Shown: positions 1 to 8,012, numbered from the stretch's first letter. The stretch is 64,000 nucleotides of DNA from Methanocella_A sp963769045 (GCA_963769045.1 CAVYKK010000009.1:1-64000), one strand, 5' to 3'. Translations and numbers: made by a program. The notes: generated by a model from the sequence alone, not told the origin.

Positions 1-1
1 C

Positions 2-58
2 TGGCAGCTTGCGCAGAGGTTAATACGAATCCGCGCGTCTTTTAGCATGAGCTTATGA
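2..58 (+). CDS. 3' end of an upstream gene (partial)
   Basis: An open frame enters from the left edge and stops with TGA at 56-58, overlapping the ATG of trm5 as ATGA. Only about 18 residues (ending SFSMSL) are visible, too few to identify. The overlap is what a translationally coupled upstream gene would give, but another frame also stops at 43-45, so the call is weak. Confidence 0.3.
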   Translation, partial: WQLAQRLIRIRASFSMSL

Positions 59-1062
59 TCAAGAATCGTTGTGTCGTGGTGCCGCGGGCCGAGGGCGAGG
101 TCGTCCGGCGGGCGCTTGTGGAGGCCGGGCTGTTAGCTACGGGCCTGAAAATCCGCTCAGACGAGGGGCGTATTTACCTGCCTGTCGTCCCCGGCCTCGA
201 CGACCGTATCCTTTCCCAGGTCGCGCCGGGCCGGCAGGTCTCGGAGTGCGAGTTCGAGGAGACCGAGCGCAGGCAGTCGGTCGAGGAACTGATCGGCTTC
301 GCGCCGTCCTACGAGATCATCGGCGACATTGCCGTCACCACGGAAGACTACGATCGCAAGGTCGGCGAGGCGATCATGGTCGTGCACAGCAACGTGAAGA
401 CCGTGCTGGTGCCCGTTACGGGCGTGATCGGGGAATTCCGGGTAAGGGAGTTCAAGGTGCTCTGCGGTGAAGACCGTACTACTACGACGCACCGGGAACA
501 CGGCTTCGTCTTCGAGATGGACCTCGCGAAGGTCTATTTCAGCCCCAGGCTGTCTACCGAGCGTAAACGCGTCGCCGACCAGGTGACCGACCTGGAGCTC
601 GTCGTTGACATGTTCGCAGGGGTGGGGCCGTTCGCTATTCCTATCGCAAAGCGTGCCCTGTACGTAATCGCGAATGATAAGAACCCGTCCGCTGTCGAGT
701 ATTTGCAGAAGAACATCGTGTTGAACCATGTCAAGAACATAGAGGCAACCTGCATGGACGCACGGGATTTGAAGCTGCGACAGCCTGCGGATCGTGTGAT
801 CATGAATCTGCCACATTCGGCGTTCGATTTCCTGGATAAGGCGTTCGAGCTGGTGAGGAGCGGTGGTGTCATTCATTATTACGATATCCGGCCCGAGGGG
901 GAGATCTTCGAGGGGATTGTCGGCAAGATTAAGGCTAAGGCAAGCGAGAGCGGGTGCCTGATCGAGATTTTGAATAAGCGGATTGTCAGGTCTTACTCGC
1001 CGCACGAGTACAATATCGTGCTGGATATACGGGTTACGGGGAAGAAGGGCGAGGCAGATTAA
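55..1062 (+). CDS. trm5: tRNA (guanine-37 N1) methyltransferase, Trm5 family
   Basis: Transfers a methyl group from S-adenosylmethionine to N1 of G37 next to the anticodon, which prevents frameshifting and in archaea can start wyosine synthesis. The 335 residues match the archaeal Trm5 length. The N-terminal tRNA-binding region covers about residues 1-165 and includes YFSPRLSTER at 161-170. A class I Rossmann methyltransferase domain follows, with SAM motif I DMFAGVGPF at 185-193 and the NLPHSAF active-site motif at 251-257. The ATG overlaps the TGA of the preceding frame, suggesting cotranslation. Family assignment is firm. Whether it also makes wyosine intermediates cannot be told from the sequence. 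Confidence 0.93.
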   Translation: MIKNRCVVVPRAEGEVVRRALVEAGLLATGLKIRSDEGRIYLPVVPGLDDRILSQVAPGRQVSECEFEETERRQSVEELIGFAPSYEIIGDIAVTTEDYDRKVGEAIMVVHSNVKTVLVPVTGVIGEFRVREFKVLCGEDRTTTTHREHGFVFEMDLAKVYFSPRLSTERKRVADQVTDLELVVDMFAGVGPFAIPIAKRALYVIANDKNPSAVEYLQKNIVLNHVKNIEATCMDARDLKLRQPADRVIMNLPHSAFDFLDKAFELVRSGGVIHYYDIRPEGEIFEGIVGKIKAKASESGCLIEILNKRIVRSYSPHEYNIVLDIRVTGKKGEAD

Positions 1063-1275
1063 AATTTTTTATCCTGATGCATTCTCTGCTTAGGCTATGC
1101 GACCCCTGTCAGGCTCGCCAAGGGCGCCAAGTAGCCAAGGGCGCCAAGTTGTTTATTATTTTGTTTTATTTCAGGGGCATGGTAAGGGTTGATTAGATAA
1201 TCGCTGCGACGATTTCCGGTCTGGCAACTGTCGGATTTCTCGGTACGCAAGACGTGAAGCCGGCTCGGCCGCCCT

Positions 1276-1289
1276 CGCGCGCGTGCGTG
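1276..1289. repeat. Alternating CG tract
   Basis: CGCGCGCGTGCGTG, one of at least seven intergenic alternating purine-pyrimidine tracts in this window. Confidence 0.5.
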
Positions 1290-1367
1290 GTTTGAGATCA
1301 AGGAGGCTTAAGGAGGTTAAGGTCAGAGCTCAGGAGTTTTAGGGAGCTTAAGGAGAATTTTTAATAT

Positions 1368-1450
1368 AGGGAGCCTAAGGAGCTAAGGAGTCTAAGGAGG
1401 ATAATTTTTTAAAACAGTCTCCTTAGACTCCTTAGCTCCTTAGGCTCCCT
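1368..1450. repeat. Perfect 32-bp inverted repeat built of AAGGAG units
   Basis: The left arm 1368-1399 and right arm 1419-1450 are exact reverse complements with a 19-nt AT-rich loop. Each arm is itself made of iterated AAGGAG-type words (GGAGCCTAA, GGAGCTAA, GGAGTCTAA). More imperfect copies of the word extend both ways. It resembles the other hairpin repeats in design, but its loop lacks their shared core. Confidence 0.85.
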
Positions 1451-1642
1451 TATTTAAAATCCGTCTCCTTTGACTCCGTCAGACTCATTCGTCTCAAGCA
1501 CCCCGGGCTCCCTGCGCTCCTTTGGCTCCGATACAACCGCTTAACCTGTGGCGCAATCGCTCGTGTTTCGGTACGCGTGGACGCAAATTTTAAATACCGG
1601 CTTTTACATTTACAGTATGCTCAAAAAATCGTGAGCCAGAAT

Positions 1643-1716
1643 GCCGCCGTGGCTTAGCCCGGCAAAGCGGCTGATTCGTAATCAGCAGATCGGGAGTTCA
1701 AATCTCCCCGGCGGCT
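1643..1716 (+). tRNA. tRNA-Thr (anticodon CGT)
   Basis: A complete cloverleaf is visible. Acceptor GCCGCCG (1643-1649) pairs with CGGCGGC (1709-1715) and U is the discriminator at 1716. The anticodon stem GCTGA/TCAGC encloses the loop TTCGTAA, giving anticodon CGT for ACG codons. The T stem GGGAG/CTCCC encloses TTCAAAT. No intron is seen and CCA is not encoded. Its 3' half from 1672 is the left attachment site of the integrated element, which keeps the gene whole. Confidence 0.95.
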
Positions 1717-1718
1717 CT
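1672..1718 (+). repeat. attL, left 47-bp direct repeat
   Basis: Identical over 47 bases to 6709-6755. It lies inside tRNA-Thr, from the anticodon stem to two bases beyond the discriminator. Confidence 0.9.
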
Positions 1719-1949
1719 TTAACCAAATTCATGCCAAATTTATGGCATGAATTGATTTCTATTTCTTAAATGTCCTGCTGCTCTACCACAAAAACCAGCC
1801 TTAAATTTGGCTTGTTTGCCATGTCACGCTGATTTGTGATTTCTACTATCAGCATATAATCATTATAATCGTAACTCTTATTATTCTATCGGTCATCATG
1901 CAAGCGGTAGAATAAGGTAGATAAAGCAATATGAATTATAATTAAGATC

Positions 1950-2129
1950 ATGGCGCCATCAGTTATTGACGAAGAATTGTACAAGGAATTTCAACGTATC
2001 GTAGATTTAAAATATGGCGAGAAAAAAGGTAACTATAAACGGGCTATGGAAGAGGCTATTAGGGACTGGATAGAAAAAGTGACAAAGGGTAAGCCTATCG
2101 AATCTCAAAGCCCGCAAAAGCGCCTTTAA
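1950..2129 (+). CDS. 59-residue charged protein, possible element regulator
   Basis: ATG at 1950 opens a 59-codon frame ending TAA at 2127-2129. The product begins MAPSVIDEELYKEF and contains KYGEKKGNYKRAMEEAIRDW, a pattern seen in small archaeal proteins linked to antitoxins or ribbon-helix-helix DNA binders. The rest is highly charged and predicted helical. Its last 35 bases overlap the 3' end of the convergent recombinase gene. Position beside attL and the integrase suggests control of integration or excision, but that is inference. No clear Shine-Dalgarno is visible; AT-rich sequence upstream could support a leaderless transcript. Confidence 0.6.
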   Translation: MAPSVIDEELYKEFQRIVDLKYGEKKGNYKRAMEEAIRDWIEKVTKGKPIESQSPQKRL

Positions 2130-2958
2130 CTACATTCTTTAGATGATCGTCAGTTTTCAATTTTAAATATCGTTCAGTAGACGATAACCTTTTATGACCG
2201 AGTAGCTGCTGGATATCTTTTAAATCTGCTTCGTTATCCTGTAAGAAAACGGTGAACGAATGACGCATTACATGTGGAGTTAGCTTTTTAGTGATCCCGG
2301 CCTTTTTCTTTAACTTTCTAAAATCCGATTGTATCGTAGATGTATGATAATCAAACACCTTCTGATCGTTGTCCATATATCTGATATAATCCCCTAGGAA
2401 TTTAATCAGCTTAACGTCCATCTGTACAACCCTCTCATGACCGCCCTTTTCTCTGATCTTCATAGTACCCTTATCTAAATTTATGTCGTTCTTTCTAAGA
2501 TTGACAAATTCGCTAACTCGGATACCTGTGAAAAACAGAGTTAAAATGAACACTTTTTCCCTTTCGCCTTCTGCAAACTCCAATATCTTGTATATCTCTT
2601 CGGGCGTTAGGAATTCGGGCAGCTTCTCATCAACTTTAATTTTCTTCCAATCAGCAACAGGGTTAGCCCCTATCATTTTATTCTGATAGAGATAACTGTA
2701 AAACGTCCTTATTATACGCTGTTTATTCTCTAACGTAGAATCCTGATTCTTGTTTTCTTTTGACAGATGTTCGATATACTTTTCCAAATCTGATTTATCT
2801 ACGTAAACTAAACTCTTATGAGGACTTGTATTATTTTGAACCCATTTGTCAAAAGCAATTAAAGAATATTTATGAGAAGTAAACGTTGTCGGTTCGACCT
2901 TCTTGTATTTATCTTCAAGATATAATTTAAGTGAATAATCCATTTGATAATCGTCCAT
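2095..2958 (-). CDS. Tyrosine recombinase (XerC/D-like), left copy
   Basis: Site-specific recombinase that cuts and rejoins att sites through a 3'-phosphotyrosine. The 287 residues have a SAM-like core-binding domain (about 5-105) and a catalytic domain (about 115-285). The catalytic set is complete: Arg147 in TGIRVSEF, His229 and Arg232 in PHVMRHSF, Gly-His 254-255 in LLGHKR, and nucleophile Tyr264 in TERYLKL. It sits at the left end of the element, convergent with and overlapping the 59-residue gene. It is distinct in sequence from the recombinase at the right end. It may act on excision, dimer resolution or another att site. Confidence 0.92.
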   Translation of the reverse strand: MDDYQMDYSLKLYLEDKYKKVEPTTFTSHKYSLIAFDKWVQNNTSPHKSLVYVDKSDLEKYIEHLSKENKNQDSTLENKQRIIRTFYSYLYQNKMIGANPVADWKKIKVDEKLPEFLTPEEIYKILEFAEGEREKVFILTLFFTGIRVSEFVNLRKNDINLDKGTMKIREKGGHERVVQMDVKLIKFLGDYIRYMDNDQKVFDYHTSTIQSDFRKLKKKAGITKKLTPHVMRHSFTVFLQDNEADLKDIQQLLGHKRLSSTERYLKLKTDDHLKNVVKGAFAGFEIR

Positions 2959-3744
2959 AACAATACCTTTGATATTATACGCTTACTATCTAAGTGTTAT
3001 TTATCCATATAGTATTATAGCTTATCCAGACTTTGAAAGTAATATTGATAGTATTGTTTAGGTGTCACCCCTATACATTGACAAACTATACTTTCATTGA
3101 TAATTTATTTGGTTGATCAGAGCCACGATCACCCGGCGACAGGATGAAAGGCACAAAGGGAATATACAACAAAGTGCCAGCCCGTTTTTACGGGGATGGT
3201 AGACCGAGAGAAACATGGACGCTAATACGTCTCGGTGGCTGGCATGTTAATCATTAACGCTAAACAATATAACATTTGTGTATCACTTGTGCATAAAAGA
3301 ACTGTACAGAAGCGCGCTGCGCTGCAGAAGTACCTATCATTACAGTTAATAGACTATAACGCACACGAACGACACCATTACACTACAAGTTACAACAAGT
3401 CAATAAGGAAACATACTGTTAATTGATCGTAAGTGCGAAAGGGATAAAAGTTACGAATCCTAAAAGTTACGGCAGAGAAAACACAATAGCTATACCCAAT
3501 GGGAATATATTTTTAAACGCATTAAAACGGTCATAGCGCGATCTTACCCCTTCAAGAATACCATTCAGTATAGGGGTTCATAAAACCCCCACAAATCTTT
3601 GATTTAATGATGTTTGAAAATGGGGTTCGGCCAAACATATAGCCCAAACGCTGACATGCTGGTTTTCAGCCGGGATCACCAGCACCCAGACATTCGCCGG
3701 AAATTAATCCTGCTGCTACTGCTGCTGCCAACCCGACTATTGCT
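2959..3744. other. Non-coding AT-rich region of the element
   Basis: No convincing gene; short open frames here lack start signals and protein-like composition. It holds the possible structured RNA at 3174-3245. The stretch 2990-3060 is rich in TATA-like words and likely carries the promoter of the leftward recombinase gene. A CTG-rich run lies at about 3709-3728. Confidence 0.5.
3174..3245. ncRNA. Candidate three-way-junction RNA
   Basis: Read on the + strand, TGCCAG (3175-3180) pairs with CTGGCA (3239-3244) to close a junction. Inside it are a GC hairpin CCCG/CGGG (3181-3194) and a longer stem ACCGAGA/TCTCGGT (3203-3209 with 3230-3236). Three nested helices within 72 bases of otherwise AT-rich non-coding sequence is more structure than expected. 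The same helices could be a DNA site. No known RNA family is recognised and the strand is uncertain. Confidence 0.35.
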
Positions 3745-3980
3745 ATATGGCAGCGACGTACTCCAAATAGAAAATTTTGGATTATGTTTGGCAGCCTCGA
3801 CGTACTCCAAATAGAATCTCATGAAAAATGAGGGTAATATGTTTGGCAGCCTCGACGTACTCCAAACAAAATGCACTCCAAATAAAATAGTTTTGAATTT
3901 GTTTGGAGTACGCGGGCGTTATGTCTGGAAGCCTCGACGTACTCCAAATAGAAAACTTTGGATTATGTTTGGAGTACATC
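3745..3980. repeat. Iteron-like array with TACTCCAAA / TTTGGAGTA palindromes
   Basis: Four direct copies of a unit of about 30 bp containing AGCCTCGACGTACTCCAAAT lie at about 3749-3774 (missing two bases), 3786-3816, 3841-3872 and 3921-3955. The word TACTCCAAA recurs in inverted form as TTTGGAGTAC at about 3902-3911 and 3967-3977, so neighbouring units form dyads. It overlaps the 3' end of the wHTH gene at 3963. Such arrays are typical of plasmid origins, partition sites and cooperative operators. Confidence 0.75.
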
Positions 3981-4322
3981 GAAGCCATTTTTTGAAATTA
4001 CGAGACGAGAGGACGGTTTTCCTCTCCTCCCCTGATGCTCAACCTTCTGACACACGATGCCCGCCGCTTCCAGCGCCTTCAAGCGCCGATCAAGCGTCTC
4101 TGCCGATGCAAGCCGGGACTTCCCGGCGATGGCTCGAACCTCTTTATACATTTGCCCATGAATGGCGGCAGTAACGAGATAGGCCGATACTACATCGGGG
4201 ATATTCGGCTTACCCCTAACCCGTGTAACTTCGCTAAGGAAAGCAATGGCCTCCTGCTCACTAATGACGGTCATGAGCGTTTCCTTGAGCGCCATGCCAA
4301 CCTTTGAACGATCACGCTCCAT
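3963..4322 (-). CDS. Small winged-helix-like protein of the element
   Basis: A 119-residue protein whose second half reads like a winged helix. A recognition-helix segment around SAETLDRRLKALEAAGIV (residues about 73-90) is followed by a basic wing QGRRGKPSSR. The N-terminal part is helical. It starts inside the end of the upstream gene at 4312-4539 (11-base overlap), so the two are probably cotranslated. Its last codons lie in the iteron array, which would let it bind DNA beside its own gene, as replication or partition regulators do. An internal Met at residue 17 (MTVISEQ) is another possible start. No named family recognised. Confidence 0.65.
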   Translation of the reverse strand: MERDRSKVGMALKETLMTVISEQEAIAFLSEVTRVRGKPNIPDVVSAYLVTAAIHGQMYKEVRAIAGKSRLASAETLDRRLKALEAAGIVCQKVEHQGRRGKPSSRLVISKNGFDVLQT

Positions 4323-4539
4323 TCTCTGACCTCGGCGGCTCCTCCACAGGATAGATCATAATCCGCCTCGGTCGGTCATGCTCCACGATCCTACACAAGC
4401 CCCGCTTTTCCATTACAAGCGTTATCTTTCTAACATATGATGGAGACGTTCCAATATCACGCGCGATCTCGTTTTGTAACAAACCGTATCCCTTTGCCGA
4501 TAATACGTCTGAAATCTTATCGCTAACAGATTTTGCCAT
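4312..4539 (-). CDS. Winged-helix transcription regulator, 75 residues
   Basis: Starts at the ATG complementary to 4537-4539, seven bases after a GGTGGG ribosome-binding site; a longer frame to 4596 has none. The product begins MAKSVSDKISDVLSAKGYG and has a helix-turn-helix LQNEIARDIGTSPSYVRKIT followed by a wing rich in Arg (EHDRPRRIMIYP). This is the MarR/ArsR-like layout of small archaeal plasmid and virus regulators. It is the first gene of a two-gene leftward unit with the protein at 3963. A role as repressor of element genes is inferred. Confidence 0.75.
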   Translation of the reverse strand: MAKSVSDKISDVLSAKGYGLLQNEIARDIGTSPSYVRKITLVMEKRGLCRIVEHDRPRRIMIYPVEEPPRSENGA

Positions 4540-4922
4540 GATCCCACCTATGATAAGAATAATAGTGTTTGTATGGATATATCTATGCTTAACCATATAC
4601 GAACTTGGTTACACTGTATGCCGAAAATGAATATAGAAATATAGAATAAGAATGTATATTGCCGAAGTAAAATATGGGATAAAATAACTTTTATTTTTCT
4701 TCGTTATAATAGCCAGATGTTACAGATGCCCCGTATGAAAATATGGTGTAAGGTGTGCGGGGGGCTAATACGGACAACTATCGGTATAGAATAGCGGCTA
4801 ATGTGACAGGGACATAAAATATTGCATAGGGCATCTCTGAATAACCGTTCGAATAGATTACTATTGGTGTAATTTTTATAATGGCATAACATATAGATAA
4901 GCAATAAGACTGGGTGAATAGG
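4540..4922. other. Divergent promoter region in the element
   Basis: AT-rich spacer of about 380 bases between the leftward regulator unit and the rightward membrane-protein gene. Several TATA-like stretches occur (about 4655-4690 and 4868-4885). No gene of its own is seen. Confidence 0.5.
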
Positions 4923-5516
4923 ATGGGCAGTATAACGTTTTTTCCTGCTGGCTGGGATAAGCGGCCGAAGATCGTGCCTCCTGCCTCTAAAACCGATTTA
5001 ATTATTGAGGTCGTAGCTGTTATCGGAGTCTTGCTTAGCATAATAATTGTGATCATCAGCGCCGTTAATTGGTCTGACATAATACCCCGCCAATATAATC
5101 CGTTGGGCGGTGTCAACACATACATGAGCAAATGGCCGTCATTGGCAAGTTTTTCACTATTGGCCATCATTATCTACGCGTTATGTACAGTCTTTAACAG
5201 GTACCCATACACTTTCAAATATATGGGCATAGTTGTAACAGAGGAAAACGCTCCCAGACTATACAAGATAGGCCGTCGAACGCTGCTATATATAAAAACG
5301 GTTGTTGTTTGGATGATACTAACGTTTGAATGGTTTTTTATAGCATTAATTAATAATCCGGAACCTAATCCGGAACCATCCACTCTATTAGGTTTAATTT
5401 TATTCATGTTATTATTCAATGCCGTGTTGGTTATTATCGCAGTTTATGCAATGATAAAGATATCAGAAGAATACAAACCCAAAAACACATTATTGAGTGG
5501 GGTATCAAAGAAATAA
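4923..5516 (+). CDS. DUF1648-like membrane protein
   Basis: About 197 residues with four predicted membrane helices, the first two around residues 25-50 and 75-95. Between them lies a segment like WSDIIPRQYNPLGG...SKWP, which matches the IPxHfnxxG pattern of DUF1648 domains. That domain occurs in SdpI-type immunity proteins and other small membrane proteins. The ATG at 4923 is preceded by GGGTGA; a GTG at 4914 in the same frame is an alternative. It is the only cargo-like gene of the element. A protective or immunity role is possible by analogy but not shown. Confidence 0.7.
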   Translation: MGSITFFPAGWDKRPKIVPPASKTDLIIEVVAVIGVLLSIIIVIISAVNWSDIIPRQYNPLGGVNTYMSKWPSLASFSLLAIIIYALCTVFNRYPYTFKYMGIVVTEENAPRLYKIGRRTLLYIKTVVVWMILTFEWFFIALINNPEPNPEPSTLLGLILFMLLFNAVLVIIAVYAMIKISEEYKPKNTLLSGVSKK

Positions 5517-5603
5517 AAATTATTGCAATTGCACTAATGTCGCACTTGCACGTAAAGTTCTAATCTCAACCGTCTGGGAAAATAAGCCGTTTTTCTTTTA
5601 ACT

Positions 5604-6620
5604 TCAATAGCTTAGGTTCTTTGTGACCTTTGCCTTTAGCTGATCAAACTGAACATGCGTATACCTCTCTGTGGTCGTCACGCTCGCATGCCCTAACATG
5701 TACTGAACTTCTCTAAGGTTAACGTCCTTCGTGTTACACAATTTCGTGCCCGCTGTGTGTCGTATCCTGTGGGGATTGAATTTAATATCCTTGCCGATCT
5801 CTTTTTTCATGCGGGCCATGGTCTGCCTTATCAAATCCTCTGACATGGGGCCGCATTGCTCCGTTATGAAGACGGAGGAGCTTTCCTTATCTAACGATGC
5901 AAGATGCCCGTTTCGTATTTCTACCCATGATCGCATGACATCGACGGCTTCCGGGGCAAGGGTTAAAGTCCTGAACTTGTATTTCCCCTTCGTGCGTCTG
6001 TATGTCACGCTGCACTCTTCGAGTTTCAGATCGTCGATCTTCAACTCAACCAGTTCCTTGACACGGCAACCAGTATAGGCGATCAAACAGACGATCGCCC
6101 GGTTACGCTCCGTAAAGTTCGGATTGTCCAGAACCTTCCGAATGATCTTGAAGTCCACGATCTCCATAGGAGTAACTTCGATCTTAGGAGTCGGGCACTC
6201 ATCAAAGTCTATATCCCTTTTGAGGCTCTTTGCCCAATATTTCATAGCCCACAAATACAATCTGATCGAGTTCGACTTAAGCCCCTTATCTTTCAGCATC
6301 GCCTTTAGTCGGATAGCGTTCTGCGTGTTCGGCGTTGTGATATTGTACTTATTCATGATGGTATTGACGGCCCTTTCGACGGTCTTAATGTACGCTGGCG
6401 ATAGCTCTTGATTTAGCATGTAATCGTGTAATTTTGTGGTCGTCATCGCCCGCGTCATGGGTGTTCTTAGCCCCTTGCTGATCATCCCCTTGACTTGTGG
6501 CATATAAAACGATTGCGCGCTGCGTACTTTTCTTGACGGACTTGCAACTAAGCGATTTTCCGTTTCCGTAACTCTTACGATCTGTCCATGCGTAACTCTT
6601 ATTTGGCTTCTTGCTATCAT
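5604..6620 (-). CDS. Tyrosine recombinase, right copy (probable element integrase)
   Basis: Site-specific recombinase of about 338 residues with a complete catalytic set: Arg in TGCRVKELVE, HxxR in PHRIRHTAG, Gly-His in MLGHASVTT and Tyr in TERYTHV. The N-terminal 60 residues are basic and extra to the core fold, as in arm-binding domains of integrases. The ATG at 6618-6620 follows AGGAC at a suitable distance; a TTG at 6644 would add eight residues. It reads away from the right att site about 90 bp off, the classic place for the integrase of a tRNA-targeting element, so this copy more likely performs integration than the left one. Confidence 0.92.
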   Translation of the reverse strand: MIARSQIRVTHGQIVRVTETENRLVASPSRKVRSAQSFYMPQVKGMISKGLRTPMTRAMTTTKLHDYMLNQELSPAYIKTVERAVNTIMNKYNITTPNTQNAIRLKAMLKDKGLKSNSIRLYLWAMKYWAKSLKRDIDFDECPTPKIEVTPMEIVDFKIIRKVLDNPNFTERNRAIVCLIAYTGCRVKELVELKIDDLKLEECSVTYRRTKGKYKFRTLTLAPEAVDVMRSWVEIRNGHLASLDKESSSVFITEQCGPMSEDLIRQTMARMKKEIGKDIKFNPHRIRHTAGTKLCNTKDVNLREVQYMLGHASVTTTERYTHVQFDQLKAKVTKNLSY

Positions 6621-6708
6621 CTTTGATGTCCTGCTGATTTCCAATTTTCAGAACATCTAAGTAGAATAGGCCGCTATCGTCCGATTTTGAGTCATCATTT
6701 TTCTCTGA

Positions 6709-6755
6709 TGATTCGTAATCAGCAGATCGGGAGTTCAAATCTCCCCGGCGGCTCT
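6709..6755 (+). repeat. attR, right 47-bp direct repeat
   Basis: Exact copy of 1672-1718: the displaced 3' half of tRNA-Thr without its 5' half. The base before it (A6708) differs from the left copy (C1671), which fixes the boundary. Confidence 0.9.
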
Positions 6756-6779
6756 AATCCTTTTTATGTAAACCTGCTT

Positions 6780-8012
6780 TTACCATTTCGTTTTTGCCAG
6801 CATCATCCAGCTTGCGATTACCGCTACGATTACATTGGCCAGCAGCCACGCATAACCTATCCCGACCAGGCCAAGCTTTTGGAGTAAGATATAGCTCAAG
6901 AAGAGCGTCAAACCCGCGACGGCCAGCCTGATGTAATTTAATATCGCTATATTCTTCTGGACTTGCACCACGGTAATATAGACTGCGATGACCGCATAGA
7001 ACAGGCTGGATATTGCGAGCAGTAGTAACAGTTGATGTGCTGCGGCCGAGTATTCGGGGCTGAACAGGAGCAATATATTATCGCCGAAAAGCGCTATGGC
7101 CAGCACCATCGGGGCCAGGATAATAAAAGCGAACCTGAGCGATTTAAATGCCGTGGCCTTGAGTGGCTGCTCGTGTGAGCCTTCGACGAACATCGATGCC
7201 GCGATAGCGTCAGGCACCATAAAGAGAAATACGGCGACAGAAAAGGCGACATAATAATATGCCTCCTGGATGGCCCCGGTAATGTTTACGATCAGTATCG
7301 GGATGAGCGTGAGTGGCGCTGTGGCTATGATCGTGGATGTATAGTTGCCAAGCGAGTACCTGGCGGTTTTACGGGCCTCGCCGATGTCGATGTGTAGATC
7401 GCGTGCTACGCCCATCTTATACATGATTATGATGCCTGCGGCCATCATGACAAGATAGGTGACATCCAGAGCGAGAAAAATACCGAGCATGCCAAGCGAC
7501 CCCAGGACGAAAAGCAGAGGTATCCTGAGGATCAGGAAGCTGTATTCAAGGAGCGCCAGATCCGCTCTTCTGATGGCCACGAGAGCTGTACCTTGCATAT
7601 CGCATATGGACGTGAGGAAAACGAACCCGATAAATAGCAGAATGTATTGCCAGTTTTTCAGGAAGAGTAGTGCCGGCGAGATATATGGAAGCCCCAGGAT
7701 AAAACCGGCGATCACAATGATGGTTACAAGCAGCATGATCGCTATCAAAGCATTGTAAAATCCGCCCTTGTCTTTCGATTGCGGAAAGAATCGCGTGAGG
7801 CTGTCATCCATGCCAAGTCTTGCTATCGCGACGATCATTGCCGCAGCGGCTATGGCTTCGGTCGCCAGCCCGATGTGTTCGGACGAAGCCATATGGCCTG
7901 CAAGGAGCCAGAAGCCGTAGTTAAAAAGGGAAACCAGTCCTGTGTTTAACATTAGAAATAGCGAGTTACGATACAGGGGGTCAAGAAAATATTTTGTTAA
8001 GCCCGGCATCAA
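6780..8012 (-). CDS. Polysaccharide/oligosaccharide flippase-type membrane protein
   Basis: A 410-residue protein made almost entirely of membrane helices (about 12), with the residue pattern of the MOP/MATE superfamily, such as Wzx or RfbX flippases. Examples are LARLGMDDSLTRFFPQ near residue 70 and TILVNITGA-like segments mid-protein. Such proteins move lipid-linked sugars across the membrane for surface glycan or glycoprotein assembly. No glycosyltransferase gene is adjacent. It lies between the right att site and a degenerate tRNA-Thr copy, so it may have arrived with an older integration at the same tRNA. Confidence 0.8.
   Translation of the reverse strand: MMPGLTKYFLDPLYRNSLFLMLNTGLVSLFNYGFWLLAGHMASSEHIGLATEAIAAAAMIVAIARLGMDDSLTRFFPQSKDKGGFYNALIAIMLLVTIIVIAGFILGLPYISPALLFLKNWQYILLFIGFVFLTSICDMQGTALVAIRRADLALLEYSFLILRIPLLFVLGSLGMLGIFLALDVTYLVMMAAGIIIMYKMGVARDLHIDIGEARKTARYSLGNYTSTIIATAPLTLIPILIVNITGAIQEAYYYVAFSVAVFLFMVPDAIAASMFVEGSHEQPLKATAFKSLRFAFIILAPMVLAIALFGDNILLLFSPEYSAAAHQLLLLLAISSLFYAVIAVYITVVQVQKNIAILNYIRLAVAGLTLFLSYILLQKLGLVGIGYAWLLANVIVAVIASWMMLAKTKW

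Larger units (their letters stand above)
1063..1642. other. Gene-free spacer rich in short repeats
   Basis: No credible gene lies between trm5 and tRNA-Thr. It holds CGCCAAGGG-type direct repeats at 1116-1148, an alternating CG tract at 1276-1289, AAGGAG-type repeats from about 1300, the 32-bp hairpin at 1368-1450 and decayed CTCC repeats to about 1540. AT-rich sequence just before the tRNA (about 1590-1625) is a plausible tRNA promoter. Confidence 0.6.
1672..6755. mobile_element. Integrated element in tRNA-Thr with two tyrosine recombinases
   Basis: A 47-bp identical direct repeat, 1672-1718 and 6709-6755, covers the tRNA-Thr anticodon region to just past its 3' end and frames about 5.0 kb. 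The inside is visibly AT-richer than the flanks. It holds tyrosine recombinase genes at both ends, two winged-helix proteins, a membrane protein and an iteron-like array, and no host housekeeping gene. Integration into the 3' half of a tRNA with restoration of the gene is the standard mode for archaeal plasmids and viruses. No replication initiator, capsid or conjugation gene is recognisable, so plasmid, virus remnant and integrative element all remain possible. The recombinase next to the right site is intact, so this is not the type in which integration splits the integrase. Confidence 0.88.

Noticed and set aside
157..1005. Long minus-strand frame opposite trm5
   Set aside because: The trm5 motifs and start overlap are convincing; the opposite frame has no recognisable fold.
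3235..3426. 63-codon frame in the element
   Set aside because: Overlaps the predicted RNA structure, has no ribosome-binding site and shows no protein-like composition.
3745..3980. Repeat array considered as CRISPR
   Set aside because: Units are irregularly spaced, overlap as palindromes, have no uniform unique spacers, and no cas gene is near.
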